Source of the DNA: Trebouxia sp. TZW2008
Lineage: Eukaryota; Chlorophyta; Trebouxiophyceae; Trebouxiales; Trebouxiaceae
DNA length: 55,577 nucleotides
Direction: 5' to 3'
Assembly (NCBI GenBank): GCA_002118135.1
Contig: BDIU01000352.1
Coordinates: forward strand, 231-55,807
The position numbers were made by a program, and so were the translations under genes. This document shows, piece by piece, positions 1 to 19,988 of this stretch (position 1 is the stretch's first letter; the number at the start of each line of letters is the position of its first letter). The notes beneath the pieces were generated by a model that worked only from the letters and a program-made list of their open reading frames with translations, made no database searches and was not told the origin of the DNA.

Positions 1-699
1 CAGCATTGACTGCAAGCAGCATGGGTAGGGCAGTTGAACGGGACTTTCTGGCCCTACTGTATGTATGCCTCCTGTTGGGAATTTGCTGATAGTATGGGTT
101 GCTCTAACCCCATGCAAGGCTTTTGGCGCAGCAATGCTGACAAGATCACGGCAACGTTGCCCTCAGCGTCTTGTGCATTGCAACCTTGCGTCACAGCAGC
201 TAGTCCAGATGCTGTTCAGTCCAAACAACGATCATCGGCCAGCTCGCGCCATACAGAGATGCGTCTTTGTTCCTGAATGGTGTCAACGTCGCTGCGTCAT
301 TGCGCTTGACGCCACTCACGGCAAGGAGGGGTTTATCATCAGAACAAAAGGAAGCATGGTACAGCCATATCAGGATAGATACGCTCTTGAACTAGGCGTC
401 CACGCATGTCACGGCATGGACGCTGCAGGCACACTATTAAGCATCAAACCACGCAGCTTTTCACAGCAATGACTGCACAATGTGCGCACCACAAGCAAAG
501 CTTGTCCAGCCGATGCAATCAGGCGCAAACCTCTCAGCAAATTCTGACAGCGTACCTGTGCTGCACCTGACCACCATTGGCAAAGCAGTCTTCCAGGAGC
601 TGTCTCACATAGAGCCGCTTGAGGTCCTAAGTTCTATTGCGTTCAGCATGCAGCATGTCAATTTTTTGCGCTCGCAGACTGTACATTTCTGTAGGTGGT
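1..699. other. Left edge, no resolved gene
   Basis: Overlapping open frames exist on the + strand, one from 65 to 472 (Cys- and Arg-containing, no recognised domain), but none joins in phase to the exon ending at 841. It probably holds upstream exons and introns of the Crinkler-like gene; nothing firmer can be supported. Confidence 0.3.
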
Positions 700-2211
700 C
701 TTCAAGGAGGGTTTGAGCAGTTGGGCTTAGAGGAAATTCAACCTCTTGCAGCCCTTGCAAAGGTTCACCTCCAGAAACCTAAAAGCGTGCGCCTTTCTTC
801 GTTGGATGCTTCTGAGTGGGGACATATTCAGAAGAATGCAGGTTGCACATTCAAAGCAATGTATCAAATCATGGCATAACTGACTTGCGGATAACATCAA
901 ATTACATATCTGTTGAGGAAGCTCTGTGGCAGCTGTTTTGTACTGTAATGAAGCTTGAATGTGTTCAGGTATCAGTCTCAAACCCTACCGCAAGAAACTT
1001 ACAGATCTTCAATTGCTGCCAGCAAATGCATTCTCATGGGGTTCTGCGGTGGAATCAGCTCAAGCCCAGCAGTACTTCCCTTATATCAAGCACCATATCC
1101 AGGGAGCTTTTGATGAAGACGAGTATTGTATGTATGATGCAAGACGCTTCACCACTCTGCTAACTGTCACAGGTGTGCCAAAATAGATGTGCATGAGCTG
1201 GCTTACGCACCCGCCTGATTCAGCGGAGATCATTGTTCATGCGTATGCCTTCAATTTTGGTCCTGCGTATGCTAGCAGTTCCTCCTGCAACATCATGCAT
1301 TTCTCAAGTTGGACACGTTGTGGTCTGCTGTCTAGCCTGTGGTTGCATGGGCTGCATTGCCGCCACCACACCTTGCATGTTCAAACCATCAGCATGGCAT
1401 GCAGGCATGGAGGAGGAACTAGGATTTGCAATCAAAGGCACAACAGATGCAGCCTTGGTGTTACAAGAGTCTGTTGCAGCAGGAGTGGCAGCTAATGGGC
1501 TGCGTTGGCTTTGGGAGCTCGAGAAGAACCCAAATGCGCCGACTGTGCCTACAGATGCTGCAAGAGAAAACATACAGGTCACATCCCAATGCCTCTTGAG
1601 CAGAACAGGGAATTAGCAAATAGGGCAGTCCTTGGCTGCAATAGGAAATCAAGTGCCTGACAAGGCTGCTGCTAAACCTTCCTATCCCAAAGAACTGGCC
1701 TGGACAACTCTTCCTTGCTTTCTCACAGGAGCGGGAGGCAAGCTTTCAGAGTAAAGCCGCATGTCAGGCAATGGCAGCGCTGTTGCTTGCAAACATCCAT
1801 GCACCCACCTCCAAGCCTGCCATCACACTGACAGACTTGGGCAACAGGCACACCATATTCTGGCTGGATGGCAACACAATCCTATACTATGCTGCACCAA
1901 ATGCTGCTACAGCATGGGCTCTTACGCGAGCATTCCTGGCACATGAGCCAGAGGGTTGCAATGATGGAGAGTCACAAGGAGACTTGCCAGAGTCGTTGCA
2001 ACCAATTGCAAAGCGACAAATGCTGGATGTGCAAGCTATGCGAGCTAGTGGAGGCACCATGGCTCAGCTGGTCGAGCTAGAAGGGTCTCTCAGTAGTAAC
2101 GAGTACAAAGCAAGCCAAGCTGCAGTCATGCTCAGGCAGTTATTTGACCTCCCTGCTTTTTGTTCAGATCAAGGGCCATTGCATCCAGTCCCAAAAAACA
2201 TGTATATGTAA
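700..2211 (+). CDS. Crinkler-like protein with a PD-(D/E)XK-nuclease-like module (5' end unresolved)
   Basis: Exons I can join by phase are ?..841, 969..1172, 1405..1577 and 1729..2211; each junction keeps one frame (phases 1, 1, 0). The third exon carries KGTTDAALV, then WELEK. The fourth begins EREASFQSKAACQAM and continues LTDLGNRHTIFWLDG. This order (an Asp after a Gly-Thr-Thr, an E-x-K-like pair, then a Gln-bearing helix, then a hydrophobic LTDL strand followed by an aromatic FW pair) resembles the restriction-endonuclease-like domain of eukaryotic Crinkler (CRN)-type proteins; that is family knowledge applied by eye. Upstream of 700 the frame closes and no convincing first exon or start codon could be chosen, so the N-terminal domain is unknown. 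The stop used is TAA at 2209..2211, but the GTAAGC around it could equally be a donor to a further exon. Alternative: an uncharacterised lineage-specific protein. Confidence 0.5.
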
Positions 2212-3353
2212 GCTGTGCTTCACAATCATGATACGAGTGTGTGGAAACTCTGTCCAATGTAGCAATTGAGACAGCATACTGTATGGGCTTATACATCCGA
2301 GTTTGGTCATAGTGTCAATGAGTTGCTTGATCCCATGTAGGGCACCATCTCAAGCGTGAGGCTGCTTATTCTGAAATAGACCCTCCTGCAGGCTTGCTAG
2401 TTATGCGCATAGAAAACCAGATGTGCATTGTGTTTTCTACTAACAGTGTTTGTGACTAAGTCGTCAATGCCTAGGTTCTTGGTGTTGCCTGTGTGTGTTG
2501 AGCCCCCAGATTCTAGCATGTATGTGAGCACTGTGCTGTTGTAGCCACATTGCTTGATAACTAAATCCAAGGCAACTGCTGCATCTCCTTCTCCCAAACC
2601 TTTTTCAAGCAACACGTGTTTGAGCAATAGCACAGCTGCACAATATAAGGGTCAAATACGGGAGCCATTTTTTCATTAACCTTACGAGCTGTGCCATCGG
2701 GCATTGTGAATGGCAGAGCTGGCAATGTGTTCTTCTATGGTAGCATCATGAGGTAACACACAGTTTTTGCTCATCTGCAATCATCCACATCATCGCTAGT
2801 GTGCGTTATTTTACTGCATCTGGCCTCATCTTGGTCATGTCTCTGCAATCTGGCCTCTGTGAGCCAAACAGCCCTGCCATAGTCGCTGTTGAGGTCCTCA
2901 TCTGATGTGCTGGGACCTGGCAGAATAAGTAGCTTTTTGCGTTACAATCACCCTTGAGGGATCCCCGTCAGCGTCAGGCCAGTTCATGGCATATGCATGC
3001 ACTGGCTGTTATGTAGTCTACATGATTGAGAGACAAAAGCGTGCAGGCTGTGCTTCCGGGACTGCTGTCTTTCTCAGGAATGTCTCAGACGTCACCTACA
3101 ATCTGATGCCTGTGTGTGATCGCCTGTGACTGACAGTAGCAGCACAGCACAATACCGAATGCAGTCAGCCTGAGACCCCACCCCAGGTGAAGTGTACAAC
3201 CCCAGGCCCCCACCCCTCTCGACACAAGCAAACTCAGTGAAATGCGAGTTGTAACCGCACCTGGTCTGTTGTAAGTCGCTTGCTGATTTTGACAGTGACG
3301 CGCATTGCTGTCAGCGCAGCTTCAACGGATCGGTCTACGAGCACCGGCAGAAC
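2212..3353. other. Intergenic region, no supported gene
   Basis: An open frame on the - strand (2397..2633), preceded by an acceptor-like GTGCAG, has ordinary amino-acid composition but no recognised domain and no partner exon. It may be a relic. The last 100 bases before the DnaJ start should contain that gene's promoter; I see no clear TATA element. Confidence 0.3.
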
Positions 3354-6253
3354 ATGCGCCGCACTGCATTTGCGCGTACCCTGCTGACACTTGCGTTGTT
3401 AGGTCTTCTCTGTGTCAAGACACTTGCGAGGTATCGTCGCTGATGGCCTGGCCAGTCCATCAGTCGTTTGCCGACGTTGTTCCATCTGCTGACCCATCCA
3501 TTTGCACTGCAGCAAGGACTTTTACGATTTGTTGTCCGTACCAAGAGGCGCCAGTGATTCGCAGATCAAGCGATCCTACCGCAAGCTAGCGCTGCAGTAT
3601 CACCCGGTACATCAGTACTTGTGAAACCCCCTGCTTTGCACGTGCGCTTTGGAAAGCCAGCCTGTCGTATCACAGTCATAAGTTGCCGACTCATAGCTTG
3701 CATCAGTCAAACAGCAATCAACATAGTGTCTGGTGCCCCCAGGACAAGGTCAAGGGCGCAGCCGCAGAAAAGGAAAAAGCAGCCAAGAAGTTTGCTGAGA
3801 TCAGCAGCGGTAGGTCTGAGCTTAGCATGTCATGAATGCCAGAAGCCTGCTACGCCACTGCAGATTTGACCTTTTTCTGTGTGTGTTTCAGCATATGAAG
3901 CACTTATTGACCCGGAGAAGAGGCAAATATATGATAGGCATGGGGAGGAGGGCTTGAGGCAACACGAGGGGGGTGGTGGGGGCCCAGGCCCTCAAGACAT
4001 ATTTTCCCAGTAAGACTTGCATCTTGCAGGATTGCCTTTATTGTGTACACTAGCCTTCCACATGACAGCTTGCCATACACTGGTGTCCCTTCGTATTGCC
4101 TGTTTGCTTTGCTCATACTGTCAGAGGTCAATGTCTGAGTGTACCCTGCAATGGATCGCCAAGCTCAGTCCTGCTTGCACAGACATTCTCCAGCATCCAT
4201 GCACTCTCAAGAGCGCTTGAACAGGTTGTTGCTCGTATCTTGCCTTGGCCAGCAGAGCGCCGCATCAGCGGTGTTGAATTGGTGCAGATTCTGTAGCGAG
4301 CTACTTCTACTCACAGAGGCCCTCATTGTGACGCCTAATGGCATGTAGACTTGTCTTTCTCTGATCTCAGGTTCTTTGGCGGAGGAGGGCCTTTTGGAGG
4401 CTTTGGAGGTTTCGGAGGGCGTTTTGAGGAAGAAGAGCAGACACCCAAGGGCAACAATGTTTTTGTGGAGCTGGAGGTCACGCTGAGGGATCTGTACTTG
4501 GGCAACACCTTCACTGTGAGCTCAAATCCCAAACCCCATGCTGATTCGCACAACATCACAGTCTGCCATCAAATGGCAAGTCATGCACAGTTACAGCTCA
4601 GGCTTTAGTTATGATTTGTCACTTGCCGTGCTGACTCACTTGCTGTGCTGACTCACTTACCGTGATAACTCACTTGCCGTGCTGACTCGCTTGCCAGCTG
4701 CGGGTTGGCATTGCTCATGCCAGACACAAGTACAGAGAAGAGTCCTGCAGCCATGCCTGTGGCAGGTCAGAACCTGCTCGCCCAGGTCAGTCAGTACCAT
4801 GCATGGCATGCTATAAAGCCTACCTGCATGTGCAGCTGAAACACAAAATATTGTAACCTAAGTTGCTGCTTTCAGGTCACTCGGGATAAGAATGTCATAA
4901 AGCCTGCCAAGGGCAAGCGGCAATGTAATTGCAAACAAAAGATGGTCACAAAGCAGCTGGGACCAGGCATGTTCCAGCAGTTCCAGACTCAGGAATGCGA
5001 GCAATGTATCAATGTCAAGTTTGCGAGAGAGTCTGAGACACTGCAAGTCACAGTTGAGCCAGGCATGCAAGACAAAGAGGTATGCCCTGAAGACCGCTTT
5101 GCACTTGCCTGCGCTCAAGTTGTCAATGCCATGTGTTGCCAAGACAGCGGCTGCGTTCATGACACCATTGTCAAACCAGTACATTGACAACAGTGCCCTG
5201 TGTTGCAAAGACTGCGTTGCTGCATGCACAAGAGGTTGTGATGAGTCATACGTATTATCATACTTATGTCACGTGATAGTTGACAGACATGAATCATGAT
5301 TTATTTGCGCTGCAGGAGATTGCCTTCTTTGAAGAAGGCGAACCCATGATTGATGGTGAGCCAGGAGACTTGAAGGTAATGCCTTGCACTCAGTGACCAT
5401 GTCATGTGTCAAGGCATGTACTAGCAGAACTTGATCCTTTCACTGTCAGGCAAGCAAGGCTTCGTGCATTGATGATGTGCGTGACATCGAAATTACCAGT
5501 CACATGCTGTCAATTAAAGGGAAAGCATGCGTCTGGTGCCTTTAATGTCAATCATATGATGAATGCTCGTACCCCTTGCTTGTCTGACACAGAAAAGCAA
5601 CCCTGCAACTGAAGCATCCTAGAGAACACATTGTCCAATTTCTGTGTACAATTGTGCAGTTTGTGGTGCGGACAAGACCAGACAAACGATTTGTGCGGCA
5701 AGACAATGACCTGCTGTACAATGCAACCATCACTTTGGTGGATGCACTGCTTGGCTTCTCAGTCAAGGTATGCATTTCCTCCACAAGCTATCTTTTGCCA
5801 CTTCGTTTTTGCATCATGTGCTTGGTACAGTACCTGACATTGGATCATTGCTCTTGCTTGTCCCATCACAAGAAGCAGCTGACTTGTGTCAAGGGTGTGC
5901 AAGCTATCAGAGGGCTCTTGTTCAGCACATGTGCCTGCAGCTGTTACTGCCTCAAGTGCAACCTTGTGCATCTTGAAAACACAGCATGGCTCATTTGAAG
6001 ACCTGAGGGTGACTGTGCGGTGCAGATCAAGCACTTGGATGGCCATGACGTGACACTTGAATCTTCAGGCATCACAAATCCTGGTCAGATGCAGACACTG
6101 AAAGGGCAAGGCATGCCATTGCTTGATCATGCAAAACAGCATGGTGACATGCATGTCACATACACAGTGGCCTTCCCAAAGCAACTGAATGAATCACAGA
6201 AGAAATGTATAAAGGAGTTGGGTCATGCGTTTCCTGTGAGAGATGACCTATAG
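3354..6253 (+). CDS. DNAJB11: ER-lumenal DnaJ/Hsp40 co-chaperone, ERdj3 (DNAJB11) type
   Basis: Nine exons: 3354..3430, 3513..3606, 3743..3809, 3892..4009, 4371..4515, 4876..5079, 5316..5375, 5660..5767, 6026..6253. They sum to 1101 nt (366 aa) with all phases closing, close to the family length of about 360. The N-terminus is a signal peptide (Arg-Arg, then a Leu-rich core [11 protein letters not shown]), directly followed by the J domain (KDFYDLL... with HPD at residues 56-58, split by an intron). A Gly/Phe region follows (about residues 98-125), then the C-terminal substrate-binding domains with the Cys pairs CNC and CEQC that mark the ERdj3 subtype, and the typical [13 protein letters not shown] and HLDGH stretches. 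Members act in the ER lumen, delivering unfolded clients to the Hsp70 BiP and stimulating its ATPase. No C-terminal KDEL is present, as expected for ERdj3. The end is less certain: CCT|GTGAGA just before the TAG could be a donor to one more exon. Confidence 0.93.
4617..4696. repeat. Short tandem repeat in DnaJ intron 5
   Basis: About four imperfect copies of a 19-20-base unit of the form CACTTGCCGTGCTGACT lie entirely within the intron between 4515 and 4876. Confidence 0.75.
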
Positions 6254-6450
6254 CACAGCTTTTTGCCCACCACTCTTTGATTCTGTACGGTTTGACTGTG
6301 TGCTATCTTTGCCTCATGCAGGCTCTATGCAGAAGTTACAACCTGTCTTCGTGCAAGCAGTCACGGCCAGTTTTCAAAAGCTGCTGCTTTTGCATCCTAC
6401 AACAGATTGCACAGCTCATGTGCACAAGCCATCAAACTTTGCAAACAAAC

Positions 6451-15534
<9,084 letters not shown>

Positions 15535-15778
15535 CTCGACTGTTTTTGGCAGTTGCACGCGATCGCTATGCGTTCACGGCCGCTTCGGCAGCCATTGCAC
15601 TGCTTTGGCTCTGCAGTGAAGTTGGCTCTGAAACCAAAGTCGCTGAGCGATTGACCAGGCTTGGCTTTGTACAGGTGCCACTGCACGCGACACAACGTAC
15701 GCACAAGCAGCAAACACTGTCGTAGCAGGAATATAAAGCAGGTACAATAGACAGACCCTTGGTGTGTGAAGTTTGGTC
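15535..15778. promoter_or_regulatory. Divergent promoter between lysyl-tRNA synthetase and the ATP synthase f-like gene
   Basis: The two head-to-head coding regions are only 244 bases apart, so both promoters must lie here or overlap the first exons. A TATA element serves the right-hand gene. No comparable element is obvious for the left-hand gene, as is common for housekeeping genes. Confidence 0.6.
15732..15737 (+). promoter_or_regulatory. TATA box of the ATP synthase f-like gene
   Basis: TATAAA begins 47 bases before the ATG at 15779. This spacing implies a very short 5' leader of roughly 10-20 bases if transcription starts about 30 bases downstream. Confidence 0.55.
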
Positions 15779-16078
15779 ATGTCTCAGCTCCCAGGCAAAT
15801 TCATCGATGGTGCAAAGAAGCTGAAGGTCAAGGAGCTCACACCCTACGCTAGGAAGTTTGCCTCCGAGGAACTCACCACATCCAAGCTTTCCGGCAGATA
15901 CAACACATGGATCGCAAACTACAAGAAGAAATACATCGACACGGGCAGCCCCAAGCCATTCTATGATGTTGTTGCCATCCTGTTTTTCGGGTCTTATGCT
16001 CTGGCGTGGCCTCAAGAGCTGAAGCATTTGCGGGCGGAAGAGGCAGCAAAGCTAGAGGGCAAACCAGCGCATCACTAA
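15779..16078 (+). CDS. Small mitochondrial ATP synthase subunit f-like protein
   Basis: A single exon of 99 codons plus TAA; the ATG follows a TATA box closely. The N-terminal half is basic and amphipathic. The second half reads YNTWIANYKKKYIDTGSPKP, then one membrane segment VVAILFFGSYALAWP, then a short polar tail starting QELKHLRAEE. This order (a basic YxxYxxKYI stretch, a Gly/Ser turn, one hydrophobic span, then a xxLKHxR tail) matches the small F0 subunit f that helps hold the membrane part and dimer interface of mitochondrial ATP synthase. The assignment is from pattern only; small single-span subunits of other respiratory complexes look alike. Lack of introns is unusual among its neighbours. 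It shares a divergent promoter with lysyl-tRNA synthetase. Confidence 0.6.
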   Translation: MSQLPGKFIDGAKKLKVKELTPYARKFASEELTTSKLSGRYNTWIANYKKKYIDTGSPKPFYDVVAILFFGSYALAWPQELKHLRAEEAAKLEGKPAHH

Positions 16079-16579
16079 GATGACAAGCCAGGCTCATTTA
16101 GATCCATTATGCAAGTGTGCTATAGTTCCATGAACCGCTGCTGTGATGCTACAACTTGTCTGTTCGCATGGTGTTGCTACTTAAAGACAACTGCTTGGAT
16201 TTGACAGCGACTACGGCCTCCAGCATGAATTGACTGCAGTTTTTGGTCTGCTGATTGTTATGGAGACTCTGTAATGATGACAAGACATACAAAGATGTGC
16301 AGCACCATACTGGCATGCTGCCGAAAACGAGGTGCTGCTTGCCTTGAAAATGGCTCTTTGTTTGAGGACCCAGTGCAAGCACAAGCTGCATTTTCGCATG
16401 ATCTTGGCTATAGCCTGCATCTACTGTACTTCTTGCAGCTGCTGCCTTTTTCAGTTTGCAGCTAAACTCGAACCACTGGGATTCAGATAAGACCTTAACA
16501 CCTGTTGAAGCCTCAAGACGCGATCAGCTCTCAACTTGCACTCGTTGGATTCATCTGCATTATGGGTTCTTTATGAAGC
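16079..16579. other. Convergent 3' intergenic region
   Basis: The stretch between the stops of the f-like gene and the dehydrogenase should hold both 3' UTRs. Short open frames here have no recognised content. Confidence 0.5.
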
Positions 16580-19085
16580 TCAGCACAGCCGGTGCAGCAG
16601 CTCTCGACCCTCCCGTCGCCTGATAATGTTCTGACACACAACCTGCGCAAGCGCCTCACGAACCTCTGTTGAAGACACTCCAGTGTGTGGCGTTGCAATT
16701 ACATTTGGATGGTGGTATATGTCATCATCTGGGTCTGCTGGCTCCTGCAGATGGTATGTGATCAGGAAGTATGCTTGCTCGGGCAACTTAACAATGTACA
16801 TCGTCCGTGCAGCAGACACTGTGGGCTCATGCAACAGCTCCTGTGGGTTCATGAAACAGGTACTGCAGGTTCATGCAACAGGTCCTGTGGGTTCATGCGA
16901 CAGGTACTGTGAGCATGCTTACACCCATATGGCAGTGCACATGGCAAGCATAACGCATGTTATGCAGCAATGTTCCTCTAGCTTGCAGCACAACAACTTA
17001 CCACCCAGTGCACATCTAATCCAGCTCCGCCTAAATGCCCTGACATGAGAGCTTCTCTGAGCGCCTGCACTCAGTAACATGCCTGAAGCAACAGTTGCAA
17101 AATTGGAAATGCTCACTTTGGATGTCATTGCAGCAACAGCTTCCTGGCTGCACTGGAACAACAGTGTACAAGGTTGCCGCAGTGCATAGCATTCAAGAAC
17201 AGCACAAACTACATTTGCGAGAAGCAGCAAACATGTCCCAGCTACTTGACACGGTGCTCGTTCATCATATTGCTACACCATGCAGCAAGACGGCACGCAT
17301 GGTTGACCCCGTACCTCTTTCTGTATTACATCGCCTCTGGCATAGTTGATGAGGAAGGATCCCTTCTTCATCATGTTTAGTTCTGTTGCTCTGCAGTGAG
17401 ACCGCATGAGAGTCAGCATATTGGCGCACTGTGAGCGATCAATGCATGCTTTCAGCCACAAAGCACTCAGGCACATGGCCATTACATAGCACAGGGACTT
17501 TGTGTGTGCAGCCAGAGCCTTGTCTTGCCAGAGTCCTGTCAGTCATGCAACAGTGCCACGTGCAGCATAGCTTTCACGATGTTAATGCACAGCAGTGAAA
17601 TTCAGCAGTAAATTGGCAGCATTCAAAGGCAGCAGTCAAGAAAGCAGCAGTTACCAGCATTCAATGCACAATGCAGCTCACCCTATGAGGTGGTGGGTCT
17701 TGGAAGTGACTGGACAGTGCAGGCTGACAATGTCTGACTGCTGTAGCAAGTTTTCTAGGTCTGATCGGTCGCTTTTGGAGTTGGTGCCTACGACTGCCAT
17801 GCCTATTGCTTCTGCTGTTTTGGCAAGTCTTGTACCTGCAAGCGCTTGCACATTAGCAGAGCTGATCAAAGCAATGACCATCAAGCCTTACGTGCAATAG
17901 AAACAGTATGAATTGGGTCCACATGCAGAATGAGTTGCACTCTCATCTACCAGAGGCTCAACAGCAAGACAAGTTTGTCGCAAATGAGCAAATAGACTCA
18001 GAAACAGCTATGACAACATGATGCATCACAATCAACTGATGGACCCAGCTAACGCTCAATCATACACATGTTGCCAGACTGTACGCAGATTCAGGTGAAA
18101 GACACTGCAGCAATCTCGCTGCTTTGTAAGTACTCACATCTGGCTCACCTATCGCGCCCATGCCAACAATGCCTAATGTCTTCCCACAAAGCTGCATCCC
18201 AAAGGGATATCCAATGCCCTTTTCTCTGAATGTTTGCTGCAAAACACCAGTGACACATCAAAAATACGCACGTGTTGGGGCCCCCAATTCATGTTCAGTT
18301 CAAGCATAGCCTCTTGAACACAGGTGCGTACTTGCGACCTGATGTTGATGACGCCATCAAAGATAAGCCTGCAAAGCTGCAAAGCTGCAAAGCAGCTGGC
18401 AGTTATCACTCTCACAAGGCAAGCTGATGCTGATGCACAGGAATGCAGCAGTGAGAACAAGGCTCACCTCTTGTTCATGCACTCTGCGTGCTAGCATGAG
18501 CATCATCATCAGGGCGCCTTCAGCTACAGAAGCTGAATTGTAGCCAGGTGAGGTGCATACTGGCACACCTCTGGCTTGTGCTGCCTCAATGGCAATGTTG
18601 TTGTAGCCTGCAGGCAATATGACAGCTTGTATAGTTTCAACCGCAAACATTTGAAAGCAAGTGTAGCAAATGTGCGTCAGCTAGTGCCAGTGTTGCAGAC
18701 AAGTCGCCTCACCTGCTGCTGGGTTCACAATGAGATGGAGGTCTTTGACTGCATTTATGTCCTCAGCTGTGACTTGGCCAGTGGTGGGGATAAGCACCTT
18801 TGCATTAGTCACCTGAAGCGTGGCATCGGTTAGCACCTGCAAGCTTGCAACCTGCTGTGACAGATGACAGCACAGATGCATGACGTAACGATCCGGCTCC
18901 GACCTGTTCGTGCAAAGGTCTTGCTGGATCTATCACGCGCAGTTTGGCCCAAGTGGGCAGGATCTCTGCAAGTCTGCGGTGTAACTTAGTCTCTCGTAGG
19001 TCCGATTGAGTTGCAGCTAACCCAGCGGCCAACTCGGCGAGATCATGATGCGGTCGTCACCTGTCTCTGTAGGCGTGCCAGCCAT
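16580..19085 (-). CDS. D-isomer-specific 2-hydroxyacid dehydrogenase
   Basis: Nine exons in transcript order: 19085..19022, 18965..18904, 18836..18713, 18607..18468, 18236..18149, 17835..17682, 17390..17315, 17064..17002, 16744..16580. They total 936 nt (311 aa), all phases closing, which is normal for the family. Members reduce 2-keto acids or oxidise D-2-hydroxyacids with NAD(P). Seen: a divergent N-terminal substrate domain with VLIPTT; LARRVHEQ; the Rossmann motif GMGAIG (residues 155-160); and the catalytic set Arg229 in YARG, Glu258 in EPADPDD and His277 in ATPHTG. The ATG at 19085 was chosen because the upstream frame closes and because a 56-nt intron (19021..18966) restores the frame of the second exon; that short intron is the weakest part of the model. 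Substrate (glyoxylate, hydroxypyruvate or phosphoglycerate) cannot be read from sequence. No mitochondrial or plastid targeting signal is obvious. Confidence 0.92.
16826..16912. repeat. Tandem repeat in dehydrogenase intron 8
   Basis: About four copies of a 22-25-base unit built on GGGTTCATGCAACAGGT lie in the intron between exons 8 and 9. Confidence 0.75.
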
Positions 19086-19988
19086 TGAAACACCAAAACA
19101 CTTCCCAGTCGCCTCCATCGTCGGCTTTTGCTTTCGATGCCATCCTGCTATGCCTCACAGAATCCCTGATGTCATGCGTGCTCGCTGCTGTACGTAAGTG
19201 CGCGCAGTTGATGCCGGCCCTATTTGCAATCTTGGCGCATGCCTGTCCCGTATGCGGTTGCGCAAACATCGTTTCGTAAAAGCTTGTGATGACATCGGAG
19301 TTGTGACTCGAGTAACATGACTGCTATTTTAGTAAGCTCAGAAGGCACAACTCAGAAGCTGCTGATTTTGCCAGCAACACATCTGGGCTCAGCTGCTGTC
19401 AGATGAGAGCATGAAAGCCATGCATACAGCGCACGGCATGGTTGCTGGCATATTGTTGAGCATCGGCAATCTGATTGCAGAGCAATTGCATTTGCAAGCT
19501 TGTCAATGAGCACATGCCGCAGTGCACAATGGAGTTGTACGTTCTGATGTGAATGCAAACAAGTGGCTGACAACAGTGCGTGCAGTGTACATGCATGTCC
19601 AGACTTTCAAATGATTGAAGTTGAAGGCAACTCAAACGCTTGAATTTGCCTGTGACAATGCCGCCAAATTGCTAATGAGGTCAACTCGAGAATCTGAAGC
19701 GTCATGCAGTTTAGATACAAAGGTGGAAAACGCGCACTTGCTCTTACTTGACGGCGCTGAGACCTGCCTGTGGGGCAATGCACAACCTTTCAAGCAGTCT
19801 GGTTGCTACTCAGACCACTTGGCTGACGTGTATCAGCCTGCCACGGCCGAAGCAGCTGTAGCGTTGACTTGACTAGCTCACGCCCAAGGCGCAAGCGCGC
19901 GTCTGCCAACCCCCCCGACCTTCAAGCCCCGACTCCCTGCCTGGCAACGCCGTCTACCGACGTCTGAGCGTCCACCTGCGCCAGAAAG
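19086..19988. other. Divergent intergenic region
   Basis: About 900 bases separate the dehydrogenase start (-) from the Ser/Thr-rich gene (+). A + frame at 19615..19872 is open but does not join in phase to known exons and has no recognised domain. The last 100 bases are C-rich and pyrimidine-rich on the + strand and are the likely 5' UTR and promoter of the right-hand gene. Confidence 0.4.

Noticed and set aside
18300..18400. Possible extra exon (IFDGVINIRSQ, - strand) in the dehydrogenase
   Set aside because: The flanking exons join directly in phase and give an uninterrupted family-like sequence (ARRVHEQ-QTFREKG); inserting it would break the conserved spacing.
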